A stretch of 9,360 nucleotides of DNA from Acidobacteria bacterium RIFCSPHIGHO2_01_FULL_67_28. Lineage in GTDB: Bacteria; Acidobacteriota; Terriglobia; Acidiferrales; 2-02-FULL-67-57. The translations under genes were made by a program, and so were the position numbers. Below the pieces are notes generated by a model. It was given only the letters and a program-made list of their open reading frames with translations, made no database searches and was not told where the DNA came from. Shown one piece after another: positions 1 through 5,863 of this stretch (position 1 is its first letter; every line of letters begins with the position of its first letter). The DNA is taken from assembly GCA_001766965.1 (NCBI GenBank), contig MEKM01000077.1, positions 137-9,496 of the forward strand. Direction: 5' to 3'.

Positions 1-647
1 TCGGCCGAGACCCCCTGGTAGCGGGGGCGTCCCGGCCGGAAGACCCCCGGCAGGCTCTTGCCCTCCCGAAACGCGGTGGCGTGGAAAGGGGTCTTGACGC
101 GGCCTGGACAAATCACCGCCACGCGCACGCCCTCCGCGGCCAACTCCATCCGCAGCGCGTTGGAGAAGGCGTTCAAGGCGAACTTGCTGGCGCAGTAGCC
201 GCCCATGTAGGGCAGGGCCACCTTGCCGGCCACGGAGGAAATGTTGACGACCATCCCCTGTCGCTCTTTCAGGTACGGCAGGGCGGCGCGCGTCAGCCAC
301 AGCGCCCCGAAGAAGTTCACCTCCCACATCTGCCGGAAGTGTTCCCAGTCGGTCTCTTCGAGCGTGCCCAGGAGGCCGACGCCGGCGTTGTTGACGACGA
401 CGTCCACGCCGCCGAAGCGCTCGACCGCCCGCGCCACCAGCCGCTCGCACTGCCCCGGGTCGGCGACGTCCGTGGGGACGACCAGCGCCCGCTCTTCGCC
501 CAGCTCGGCGGCGAGCGCCCGCAGTTTTTCCTCCGAGCGCGCCGCCAGCGCCAGGCGCGCGCCCTGGGCGGCGAACAGCCGCGCCAGCGCCTCCCCGATG
601 CCGGACGACGCTCCCGTGATGATGGCCACGCGATTGGCGAGGTTCAT
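1..647 (-). CDS. SDR family oxidoreductase, classical type (C-terminus cut by window edge)
   Basis: This is a short-chain dehydrogenase/reductase, read on the minus strand from ATG at 647 and still open at position 1 (215 residues visible). The Rossmann nucleotide-binding motif TGASSGIG is at residues 11-18, Asp60 follows beta-3, NNAG is at 86-89 and Asn111 is the structural/catalytic Asn. The active-site Ser is at 137/138, with Tyr151 and Lys155 in YCASK, followed by a CPGRVKTPF segment after the sixth strand. Arg37 at the end of beta-2 suggests NADP(H) preference, which is an inference. All catalytic residues are present, so it should be an active cytoplasmic NAD(P)-dependent oxidoreductase; the substrate cannot be told. 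The start is supported by a purine-rich AGGAAGGGGG just upstream and by a good promoter at 675-703. The missing part is probably only the C-terminal substrate-binding tail. It is divergent from the AAA+ gene at 809. Confidence 0.93.
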   Translation of the reverse strand, partial: MNLANRVAIITGASSGIGEALARLFAAQGARLALAARSEEKLRALAAELGEERALVVPTDVADPGQCERLVARAVERFGGVDVVVNNAGVGLLGTLEETDWEHFRQMWEVNFFGALWLTRAALPYLKERQGMVVNISSVAGKVALPYMGGYCASKFALNAFSNALRMELAAEGVRVAVICPGRVKTPFHATAFREGKSLPGVFRPGRPRYQGVSA

Positions 648-674
648 GGAGGCCCCCTTCCTGGCTGCGCCGTC

Positions 675-703
675 TTTCTACTTTTCCCGCGCGGGCAAGT
701 CAA
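675..703 (-). promoter_or_regulatory. Sigma-70-type promoter of the SDR gene
   Basis: On the minus strand TTGACT (698-703) and TAGAAA (675-680) are separated by exactly 17 bp, upstream of the ATG at 647. The spacer contains the perfect 10-bp palindrome CCCGCGCGGG (686-695), which could be an operator but could equally be chance in such GC-rich DNA. Confidence 0.55.
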
Positions 704-732
704 TCAGGAATCCGCGCATCCAACAAAGGGAG

Positions 733-757
733 GGCAGGCCTGCCTGCCGCAGGCAGG
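733..757. repeat. Overlapping GC-rich palindromes upstream of the AAA+ operon
   Basis: GGCAGGCCTGCC (733-744) is a perfect 12-bp palindrome. Overlapping it, CCTGCCTG (739-746) and CAGGCAGG (750-757) form a perfect 8-bp stem with a 3-nt loop, so the two foldings are mutually exclusive. The element sits where the -35 box of the downstream promoter should be. It looks like a dispersed GC-rich repeat, or it could be a regulator-binding site. Confidence 0.6.
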
Positions 758-763
758 TTCGAC

Positions 764-769
764 TATAAT
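764..769 (+). promoter_or_regulatory. Consensus -10 box of the AAA+/VWA operon
   Basis: TATAAT matches the sigma-70 -10 consensus and lies 39 bp before the ATG at 809, so the transcript would have a leader of roughly 30 nt containing AAAGGGG as ribosome-binding site (798-803). No convincing -35 box is visible; the expected place is occupied by the palindrome at 733-757. Activator dependence is therefore possible. Confidence 0.5.
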
Positions 770-808
770 GGGGGCGGCGTTCGGGAAGCGTCGGACAAAG
801 GGGACACG

Positions 809-2266
809 ATGAGCCAGCCACGGACTCGGGGAGAACTGCACGGCTACCAGCCGCGCCGCGTTAAAGACGAGATGCGAGCCAACCTGCTCGGCAAGCTCGA
901 GCGGGGCGAAGAGCTCTTCCCCGGCATCGTGGGCTACGAGGACAGCGTCACCCCGCAGATCATCAACGCCATCCTGTCCCGGCACAACTTCATTTTGCTC
1001 GGGCTGCGGGGCCAGGCGAAGAGCCGCATTCTGCGGGCGCTCACGAACTTCCTCGACGCGGAGATTCCCGTCATCGCCGGCTGCGAAATCAACGACGACC
1101 CCTTCCAGCCCATCTGCCGCGCCTGCCGGGAGCTGGTGGCGGAAAAAGGTGACGCCACCCCCATTGCTTTTCTGCCGCGCGCGCGGCGCTACGTCGAGAA
1201 GCTGGCGACTCCGGACGTGACCATCGCCGACATCATCGGCGACATCGATCCCATCAAGGCCGCCCGCGGCGGCCTGGCGCTTTCGGACGAGTTGACCATC
1301 CACTTCGGCCTGCTGCCCCGCGCCCACCGCGGCATCTTCGCCCTGAATGAGCTGCCCGACCTGGCGGCGAAGATCCAGGTCGGCCTGTTCAACATCATGC
1401 AGGAGGGCGACATCCAGGTGAAGGGCTACCCGGTGCGGCTGCCGCTCGATCTCTGCCTGGTTTTCACCGCCAACCCGGAGGACTACACCGCCCGCGGCAA
1501 GATCATCACGCCGCTCAAGGACCGCCTCGGCTCGGAAATCCGCACCCACTACCCGGCCGAGCGCGAAGAGGGCCTGGCCATCACCCGGCAGGAAGCCTGG
1601 TGGAGCCGCGACGGCGCCGGCCGCGTGGTCCTGCCCAAGTTCGTCGCCGAAATTGTGGAAGAGATCGCCTTCCAGGCGCGCCAGGACAAGAAGATTGACA
1701 AGCGCTCCGGCGTCAGCCAGCGCATGCCCATTACCTGCCTCGAGAACGTGATCTCGAACGCCGAGCGGCGCACCCGGCTCACTCGCGACAAGAAAGCCGT
1801 CGCCCGCGTGGACGACGTCTACGCCGCCCTGCCCTCGCTCACCGGCAAGTTCGAGCTCGAGTACGAAGGCGAAGTGCACGGCGCCGACCAGGTGGCCCGC
1901 GAGATTGTCCGCCGCGCCATCGGCGCGGTCTTCCAGCAGTATTTCCGGGACGCCGGGCTGGAGCAGGTGGTGCAGTGGTTCGAGCTGGGCGGCTCGCTCA
2001 AGCTGCCCGGCGAGGCGCCCGCGGCGGCGCTCCTCGAGCAGTTCCGCAAGATCCAGGGGCTGGTCGAGGCCACCGCCGCGCTCGGCCTGAAGGCGAAGGA
2101 CGATCCGGCGGAGCTCGCCGCCGGCTGCGAGTTCGTCCTTGAAGGCCTCCACGCCCAGCGCAAGATCAGCCGCAGCGAGGAGCGCGGCTTCTACGCCGAG
2201 GAACGGCCGCGGCCGGAAATGAGTCCGCGGGAGGTCCCGCCGCGCACCCGCCGCTCCTACCAGTGA
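809..2266 (+). CDS. ChlI/MoxR-like AAA+ ATPase (magnesium chelatase subunit I-like)
   Basis: This 485-residue AAA+ ATPase belongs to the magnesium-chelatase-I/MoxR group. The Walker A loop is GLRGQAKS (65-72). The Walker B segment reads GIFALNELPDL (175-185), with Asn180-Glu181 in place of the usual Asp-Glu. Sensor 1 is FTANPED (Asn222), and PLKDRLGSEIRTHYP (from 235) is the ChlI-like arginine-finger region. DIIGDIDPIKAA (141-152) is typical of ChlI-like inserts. Cys92, Cys103 and Cys106 (GCEIN...PICRAC) form a C-x10-C-x2-C cluster that could bind metal or be redox-sensitive; this is inference. From memory, the NEL Walker B and the cysteines recur in ChlI-like ATPases of Acidobacteria and Actinobacteria annotated 'magnesium chelatase', so they are probably family traits. 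No bacteriochlorophyll genes are nearby, so a true Mg-chelatase role is unlikely. The VWA partner starts 9 bp downstream, and together they probably act as a chaperone-like activator or metal-insertion complex of unknown client. Confidence 0.9.
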   Translation: MSQPRTRGELHGYQPRRVKDEMRANLLGKLERGEELFPGIVGYEDSVTPQIINAILSRHNFILLGLRGQAKSRILRALTNFLDAEIPVIAGCEINDDPFQPICRACRELVAEKGDATPIAFLPRARRYVEKLATPDVTIADIIGDIDPIKAARGGLALSDELTIHFGLLPRAHRGIFALNELPDLAAKIQVGLFNIMQEGDIQVKGYPVRLPLDLCLVFTANPEDYTARGKIITPLKDRLGSEIRTHYPAEREEGLAITRQEAWWSRDGAGRVVLPKFVAEIVEEIAFQARQDKKIDKRSGVSQRMPITCLENVISNAERRTRLTRDKKAVARVDDVYAALPSLTGKFELEYEGEVHGADQVAREIVRRAIGAVFQQYFRDAGLEQVVQWFELGGSLKLPGEAPAAALLEQFRKIQGLVEATAALGLKAKDDPAELAAGCEFVLEGLHAQRKISRSEERGFYAEERPRPEMSPREVPPRTRRSYQ

Positions 2267-2275
2267 GGCCGCCGG

Positions 2276-3535
2276 ATGCGCTTCACCCGCTACTCGCGCT
2301 ACACCGGGACTGAAGCGGACGGGATTGACATGGACGAGCTGCTCTCGCAGCTCGCCGACTACCTCCTCCAGAGCGGCTTCCAGCGGCAACTCTACGGCTT
2401 CTCGGAGATTGACTTCGAGCGGACCCTCGAGCAGCTCCGCCAGGCCATCCTCCAGGCGCTCGAAGCCAACCAGATGCTCCCGCCGGAGCTGCGCCGGCGG
2501 ATGGAAGAAAACCCCGAGCAGGCCGACGAGCTGCTGAACCAGCTTCTGCAAAACCTGATGGAGCGGATGGCGGAGGAAGGCTACATCCGGGTGGACCAGC
2601 CGCCACCGCCCCAGCCGCGCTCCGGCAACGCCGACGACCCCGCCCAAGCGCGCGCTCGCTTCGAGCTGACCGACAAGTCGCTCGACTTCCTCGGCTACCG
2701 GCAGCTCAAGGACCTGCTGGGCTCGCTCGGCAAGGCCAGCTTCGGCCGGCACGACACCCGGGAGCTCGCGACCGGGGTGGAGGTGGCCGGCGCCCCCAAG
2801 ACCTACGAGTTCGGCGACACGCTCAACCTCGACATCACCGCCACGCTCTCGGCCAGCATCAAGCGCCGTCTGGCGGAAGGCCACACGGGCCTCGAGTTCC
2901 CGCTCGACCTCGACTACCCCGACCTGCAGGTGCACCAGTCCGAATACCAGAGCTCCTGCGCCACCGTGCTGCTGCTCGATTGCAGCCACAGCATGATTCT
3001 TTACGGCGAAGACCGCTTCACGCCCGCCAAGAAGGTGGCGCTCGCCCTCTCGCACCTCATCCGCACGCAGTATCCGGGCGACTCGCTCCAGGTGGTGCTT
3101 TTCCACGACTCCGCCGAGCCGCTGCCGCTCGGGCAGCTGGCCCGCGCCCAGGTCGGCCCCTACTACACCAACACCCGCGAAGGCCTGCGGCTCGCCCGCC
3201 GCCTGCTCGCCCAGGAAAACAAGGACATGCGGCAGATCGTCATGATCACCGACGGCAAGCCCTCGGCGCTGACGCTCGAGGACGGCCGCGTCTACAAGAA
3301 CGCCTTCGGGCTCGACCCGCTGGTGGTGAGCGAAACGCTGAAGGAAGTCGGCCGCTGCCGCCGCTCCGGCATCCTCATCAACACCTTCATGCTGGCCGAC
3401 GACTACAGCCTCATCCACTTCGTCCACCAGGTCTGCCAGATCGCCCGCGGCAAGGCCTATTTCACCACGCCGCAGACGCTCGGCCAGTACCTGCTGCTCG
3501 ACTACCTGAACCGCAAGTCCAAGCGCATCCACTAG
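2276..3535 (+). CDS. VWA-domain protein, partner of the AAA+ ATPase
   Basis: This 419-residue protein has a charged helical N-terminal half (about 20-150, rich in Leu/Glu/Gln/Arg) and a proline-rich linker (PPPPQPRSG, near 111-119). The C-terminal von Willebrand factor A domain runs from about 225 to 405. The metal-ion-dependent adhesion site is intact: DCSHS at 235-239 (D-x-S-x-S), Thr298 or Thr300 in YYTNTREG, and Asp326 in TDGKP. No signal peptide or membrane segment is seen, so it is cytoplasmic. It starts 9 bp after the ATPase stop, so the two are surely co-transcribed. The pairing matches ChlI/ChlD-, RavA/ViaA- and CbbQ/CbbO-type modules, in which the VWA protein links the ATPase ring to a client. 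I chose ATG 2276 over the internal ATG at 2330 because MRFTRYSRY resembles the N-terminus of related proteins as I remember them. The client cannot be inferred. Confidence 0.9.
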   Translation: MRFTRYSRYTGTEADGIDMDELLSQLADYLLQSGFQRQLYGFSEIDFERTLEQLRQAILQALEANQMLPPELRRRMEENPEQADELLNQLLQNLMERMAEEGYIRVDQPPPPQPRSGNADDPAQARARFELTDKSLDFLGYRQLKDLLGSLGKASFGRHDTRELATGVEVAGAPKTYEFGDTLNLDITATLSASIKRRLAEGHTGLEFPLDLDYPDLQVHQSEYQSSCATVLLLDCSHSMILYGEDRFTPAKKVALALSHLIRTQYPGDSLQVVLFHDSAEPLPLGQLARAQVGPYYTNTREGLRLARRLLAQENKDMRQIVMITDGKPSALTLEDGRVYKNAFGLDPLVVSETLKEVGRCRRSGILINTFMLADDYSLIHFVHQVCQIARGKAYFTTPQTLGQYLLLDYLNRKSKRIH

Positions 3536-3546
3536 GTGCCAACTCT

Positions 3547-3568
3547 CCCCCAGGCAGGGGCCTGGGGG
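3547..3568 (+). terminator. GC hairpin after the VWA gene, possible terminator
   Basis: CCCCCAGG (3547-3554) and CCTGGGGG (3561-3568) pair perfectly (8 bp, loop of 6) starting 11 nt after the VWA stop codon. No U-run follows, so it is not a textbook intrinsic terminator, although the position fits one. It also merges into the tandem repeat that follows. Confidence 0.4.
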
Positions 3569-3627
3569 CTCGGCGGGCGGGGTTATGCGCTGAGCCTGGG
3601 GGGTCGGCGGGCTAGGTTATACGCTCA
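3560..3627. repeat. Two tandem copies of a 34-bp GC-rich unit
   Basis: Units 3560-3593 and 3594-3627 are directly adjacent and identical at 29 of 34 positions. They share GCCTGGGGG, TCGGCGGGC and GGTTAT followed by CGCT. The element lies between the two hairpins at 3547-3568 and 3629-3650. No function can be assigned; it may be part of a dispersed intergenic repeat. Confidence 0.7.
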
Positions 3628-3628
3628 G

Positions 3629-3650
3629 CCCGGTGGCCCCTGCCACCGGG
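3629..3650 (+). terminator. Perfect 9-bp hairpin, possible terminator or repeat end
   Basis: CCCGGTGGC (3629-3637) and GCCACCGGG (3642-3650) form a perfect 9-bp stem with a CCCT loop. Only a short TTTT (3663-3666) follows about a dozen nt later. It precedes the promoter at 3670-3697 and would insulate the two transcription units. Equally, it may be the outer part of the repeat cluster. Confidence 0.4.
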
Positions 3651-3669
3651 AAACTCTGCTCGTTTTCCA

Positions 3670-3697
3670 TTGACCTGATTCGTCCCCCGCGTAAGAT
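3670..3697 (+). promoter_or_regulatory. Sigma-70-type promoter of the flavoprotein gene
   Basis: TTGACC (3670-3675) and TAAGAT (3692-3697) are separated by 16 bp. Transcription would start near 3704, giving a leader of about 75 nt that contains the inverted repeat at 3711-3754 and the ribosome-binding site at 3761-3771. Confidence 0.55.
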
Positions 3698-3710
3698 GGG
3701 CTGCCTCGGG

Positions 3711-3754
3711 GTGGCGGCTTGGTTCGGCAGGCTCACCACAAGTGAAGCCGCCGC
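3711..3754 (+). repeat. Inverted repeat in the leader of the flavoprotein gene
   Basis: GTGGCGGCTT (3711-3720) can pair with AAGCCGCCGC (3745-3754), giving 10 pairs including one G-U and enclosing a 24-nt loop. It ends 6 nt before the Shine-Dalgarno-like AGGAAAAGGAG (3761-3771). It could modulate translation or be an intergenic palindromic repeat that landed in the leader. No known riboswitch fold is recognised. Confidence 0.45.
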
Positions 3755-3777
3755 TACACGAGGAAAAGGAGCGCGCG

Positions 3778-5133
3778 GTGCCAGCAGAGCGTCTGGTGGT
3801 CATCGGCGGAAATGCCGCCGGAATGAGCGCGGCCAGCCGCGCCCGCCGGGTCAACCCGCAGATGGAAGTGGTGGTGCTGGAGAAGGGCGAGACCGTCTCT
3901 TACGGCACCTGCGGGCTGGCCTACCTGGTTTCTGGCGTCGTTCCCCGCGCCGACGACCTGGTCGTGCATCCGCCGGACTATTTCCGCGCCGAGCGCGGCA
4001 TTGACGTCCGCACCGGGCACGAAGTGCTGGACATCGTCCCCGGGCAAAAGCAGGTTGTAGTCCGCCGCGGCCAGGAAACTCTCGCTCTCAAGTACGACAA
4101 GCTGGTCATCGCGGCCGGCGGCGCGCCCGCGGGGACGATCCCGGGAGCGGACGGGCCCGGCGTTTTTCACTGCAACGACATGGCGGGAGCGCTCGCCTTG
4201 CGGAAGTTCCTGGAGGAGCGCCGGCCGCGCACCGCGGCCGTCATCGGCGGCGGCTACATCGGGCTCGAGGTGGCCGAGGCGCTGCGGCGGCGGAACGTCG
4301 AAGTGACGGTGCTGGAGCGCTCGGCGACGCCGCTCGAAGACATCGAGCCGGAAATCGGCCAGTGGGTCAGCGAGCGCCTGGCGCGGCACGGGGTTCGGGT
4401 CGAGTTCAACGCTCCGGTCGCGAGTCTTGAGTCCGGGCGGAGCGGCGTGGGCGTCGTCTTCGGCGACCGGCCGGCGCTGCAGGCGGAGGTCGCGGTGCTG
4501 GCGGCGGGCCTGGCGCCGCGGGCGGAGCTGGCCGCGCACGCCGGCGTCGAGCTCGGCCCGAGCGGCGCCATCCGCACCGATGACCGCCAGCAAACCAACC
4601 TCTTGAGCATTTACGCCGCCGGAGACTGCGTGGAGACGCGGCATCTCGTTACCGGCGGCTTCGCCTATGTGCCGCTGGGGACGACCGCCAACAAGCAGGG
4701 CCGCGTGGCGGGCGAGAACGCCGCCGGGGGCAACGCCACTTTTCCCGGCGTGGTGGGGACGCTGGTGACCAAAGTCTTTGAGCTCGAGGTCGGCAAGACC
4801 GGCTTGAGCGAAAACTCGGCGCGCGCCGCCGGCTTCGCGCCCGTGGGCGTCAGCGTGGACAGCGTCTCGCAAGCGAGGTACCTCGCGGGGAAGCCGCTGC
4901 GCGTCAAACTGGTGGTGGAGCGCGAAAGCGGCCGCTTGCTGGGCGGGCAGCTCGCGGGCGAAGAAGGCGCGGCGCGGCGGGTGGACGTGCTGGCCACGGC
5001 GCTCGGGGCGCGGATGAGCGTGGCGGATTTCGTCCACCTCGACCTCGGCTACGCTCCGCCCTTCGGGCCGGTCTACGACCCCCTGCTGGTGGCGGCCTGG
5101 GAAGCGTTAAAGCAGCTCGGGCGCCGCCGCTGA
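3778..5133 (+). CDS. FAD/NAD(P)-dependent disulfide reductase-like oxidoreductase (CoA-disulfide reductase / NADH oxidase family)
   Basis: This is a 451-residue flavoprotein of the pyridine-nucleotide disulfide oxidoreductase class. The N-terminal FAD-binding loop is VIGGNAAGMSAA (8-19). A single redox Cys45 lies in SYGTCGLAY, as in CoA-disulfide reductase, NADH oxidase and NADH peroxidase. The NAD(P)H-binding motif is IGGGYIGLEVAE (156-167), and the second FAD motif is IYAAGDC (278-284). The C-terminal dimerisation domain ends with GYAPPFGPVYDPLLVAAWEA (from 424); Tyr425 and Tyr433 match the tyrosines conserved in CoA-disulfide reductases. It is expected to be a cytoplasmic enzyme reducing a low-molecular-weight disulfide, persulfide or oxygen; the exact substrate is not predictable. 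GTG 3778 is preferred because AGGAAAAGGAG lies 6 nt upstream; an in-frame GTG at 3742 would add 12 residues but has no such site. No rhodanese domain is attached. The CxxC thioredoxin-fold gene follows after 44 bp. Confidence 0.92.
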   Translation: MPAERLVVIGGNAAGMSAASRARRVNPQMEVVVLEKGETVSYGTCGLAYLVSGVVPRADDLVVHPPDYFRAERGIDVRTGHEVLDIVPGQKQVVVRRGQETLALKYDKLVIAAGGAPAGTIPGADGPGVFHCNDMAGALALRKFLEERRPRTAAVIGGGYIGLEVAEALRRRNVEVTVLERSATPLEDIEPEIGQWVSERLARHGVRVEFNAPVASLESGRSGVGVVFGDRPALQAEVAVLAAGLAPRAELAAHAGVELGPSGAIRTDDRQQTNLLSIYAAGDCVETRHLVTGGFAYVPLGTTANKQGRVAGENAAGGNATFPGVVGTLVTKVFELEVGKTGLSENSARAAGFAPVGVSVDSVSQARYLAGKPLRVKLVVERESGRLLGGQLAGEEGAARRVDVLATALGARMSVADFVHLDLGYAPPFGPVYDPLLVAAWEALKQLGRRR

Positions 5134-5138
5134 CCGGG

Positions 5139-5168
5139 TTGGGCAAAGCGGCCGCCCTCTGGTAGAAT
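5139..5168 (+). promoter_or_regulatory. Promoter of the thioredoxin-fold gene, possibly leaderless
   Basis: TTGGGC (5139-5144) and TAGAAT (5163-5168) are 18 bp apart. The ATG at 5178 begins only 9 nt after the -10 box, about where transcription would start, and no Shine-Dalgarno sequence is visible before it. Together these suggest a leaderless or nearly leaderless mRNA. Confidence 0.5.
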
Positions 5169-5177
5169 TGAATCGCA

Positions 5178-5717
5178 ATGGCACTCTCTTTCATCACACG
5201 ATTGTTCGGAGGGAAAAAGCGGATCGAGGCCCTGGCGGCCGGCGCGCAGGCGCCGGCGTTTGCCCTGAAGGACGGCGACGGAAAGAGCTACCCGCTCGGC
5301 GAGGCGCTCAAGCAGGGCCCGGTGCTGCTGGCCTTTTTCAAGGTGAGCTGCCCGGTTTGCCAGCTCGCTTTCCCTTTCCTCGAGCGCATTCACCAGGCTG
5401 TCAAAGGCAAGACGAACGTGCGCCTCTGGGGGATCTCGCAGGACGACGCGGGCGACACCCGCGCCTACGCGCGCGAGTACGGCTGCACGTTTCCCCTGCT
5501 GCTCGACGAGGGCGGCTACCAGGTTTCGAACGCCTACGGCCTGACCAACGTGCCCACGCTTTTCCTGGTGAAGCCCGACGGGGCGATTCAGCTCACGAGC
5601 GTCGGGTTCGACCGCAAGGACATCGAGGCCGCGGCGGGCGAGTTTGGAAAACTCACCGGGCAGCGCATCACCGCCTTCCAGCCCTCCGACCAGGTGCCCG
5701 ACTTCAAGCCGGGTTGA
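5178..5717 (+). CDS. Thioredoxin-fold redox protein, peroxiredoxin/TlpA-like (AhpC-TSA family)
   Basis: This 179-residue protein has the AhpC/TSA-TlpA fold. It shows PAFALKDGDGKSYPL (26-40), the first strand GPVLLAFFKVSCPVC (47-61) with the active CxxC pair Cys58/Cys61, and GISQDD (85-90). FPLLLDEGGYQVSNAYGL (105-122) and NVPTLFLVKPDG (124-135), with the cis-proline at 126, complete the fold. A further Cys is at 103. No cleavable signal peptide or lipobox is visible, unlike secreted TlpA/ResA proteins; the N-terminal MALSFITRLF is short and amphipathic and is followed by GGKKR, so a cytoplasmic location is likely. It could be a thiol-disulfide reductase or an atypical peroxiredoxin. Its place 44 bp downstream of an NAD(P)H-dependent disulfide reductase makes an electron-donor relationship plausible, though this is inferred from position only. 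It has its own promoter-like sequence. Confidence 0.88.
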   Translation: MALSFITRLFGGKKRIEALAAGAQAPAFALKDGDGKSYPLGEALKQGPVLLAFFKVSCPVCQLAFPFLERIHQAVKGKTNVRLWGISQDDAGDTRAYAREYGCTFPLLLDEGGYQVSNAYGLTNVPTLFLVKPDGAIQLTSVGFDRKDIEAAAGEFGKLTGQRITAFQPSDQVPDFKPG

Positions 5718-5731
5718 GGGTCGAAGAACTA

Positions 5732-5746
5732 GTCCTCGTCGGGGAC
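5732..5746 (+). terminator. Small hairpin after the thioredoxin-fold gene
   Basis: GTCCTC (5732-5737) pairs with GGGGAC (5741-5746) over a 3-nt loop (one G-U pair), 15 nt after the stop. No U-run follows. A weak terminator candidate; the stronger hairpin at 5782-5803 may do this job instead. Confidence 0.25.
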
Positions 5747-5763
5747 TTCAAGAAGACACGCAA

Positions 5764-5863
5764 GAATGCCTATCCTCCTCAGGGCAGACAAGAGTGTCTG
5801 CCCCACCAGGAACGAACCTTGAAGCGTGCGAGGCAGGGCAAGCAGGAATGCCTGTCCTACCAG
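5764..5863. repeat. Cluster of three related 18-bp repeats with a strong palindrome
   Basis: Related copies start at 5764 (GAATGCCTATCCT), 5792-5809 (GAGTGTCTGCCCCACCAG) and 5846-5863 (GAATGCCTGTCCTACCAG); the last two match at 14 of 18 positions. The middle copy contributes to a perfect inverted repeat: GGGCAGACA (5782-5790) and TGTCTGCCC (5795-5803), a 9-bp stem with an AGAG loop. This type of GC-rich intergenic repeat is, from memory, scattered through many acidobacterial genomes and often produces spurious small ORFs. The palindrome could serve as a two-way terminator between the converging genes on either side. Confidence 0.65.

Noticed and set aside
704..3532. A 942-codon open frame on the minus strand, antisense to the AAA+ and VWA genes
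   Set aside because: It is a by-product of GC-rich third positions. The opposite frames carry clear AAA+ and MIDAS motifs, a ribosome-binding site and an operon layout, while this frame has low-complexity Val/Ala/Gly/Leu-rich sequence and no recognisable domain.
809..3535. Assignment of the AAA+/VWA pair as genuine magnesium chelatase (bchI/bchD)
   Set aside because: No other tetrapyrrole gene is present, Walker B differs, and the VWA protein lacks the AAA+-like N-terminal half of BchD.
3754..5037. Minus-strand 427-codon frame opposite the flavoprotein
   Set aside because: The plus strand has three dinucleotide-binding motifs and a redox Cys; the antisense frame is Arg/Ala/His-rich without motifs.
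5131..5180. UGA stop of the flavoprotein as a selenocysteine codon
   Set aside because: The protein already ends after the conserved C-terminal dimerisation segment, and the read-through frame runs out of frame into the next gene with no conserved sequence.
5715..5760. UGA stop of the thioredoxin-fold gene as a possible selenocysteine codon, with the hairpin at 5732-5746 as SECIS
   Set aside because: The frame after TGA adds only four residues before TAG, the protein already has a CxxC and ends at a normal length, and the 6-bp stem lacks the features of a bacterial SECIS.
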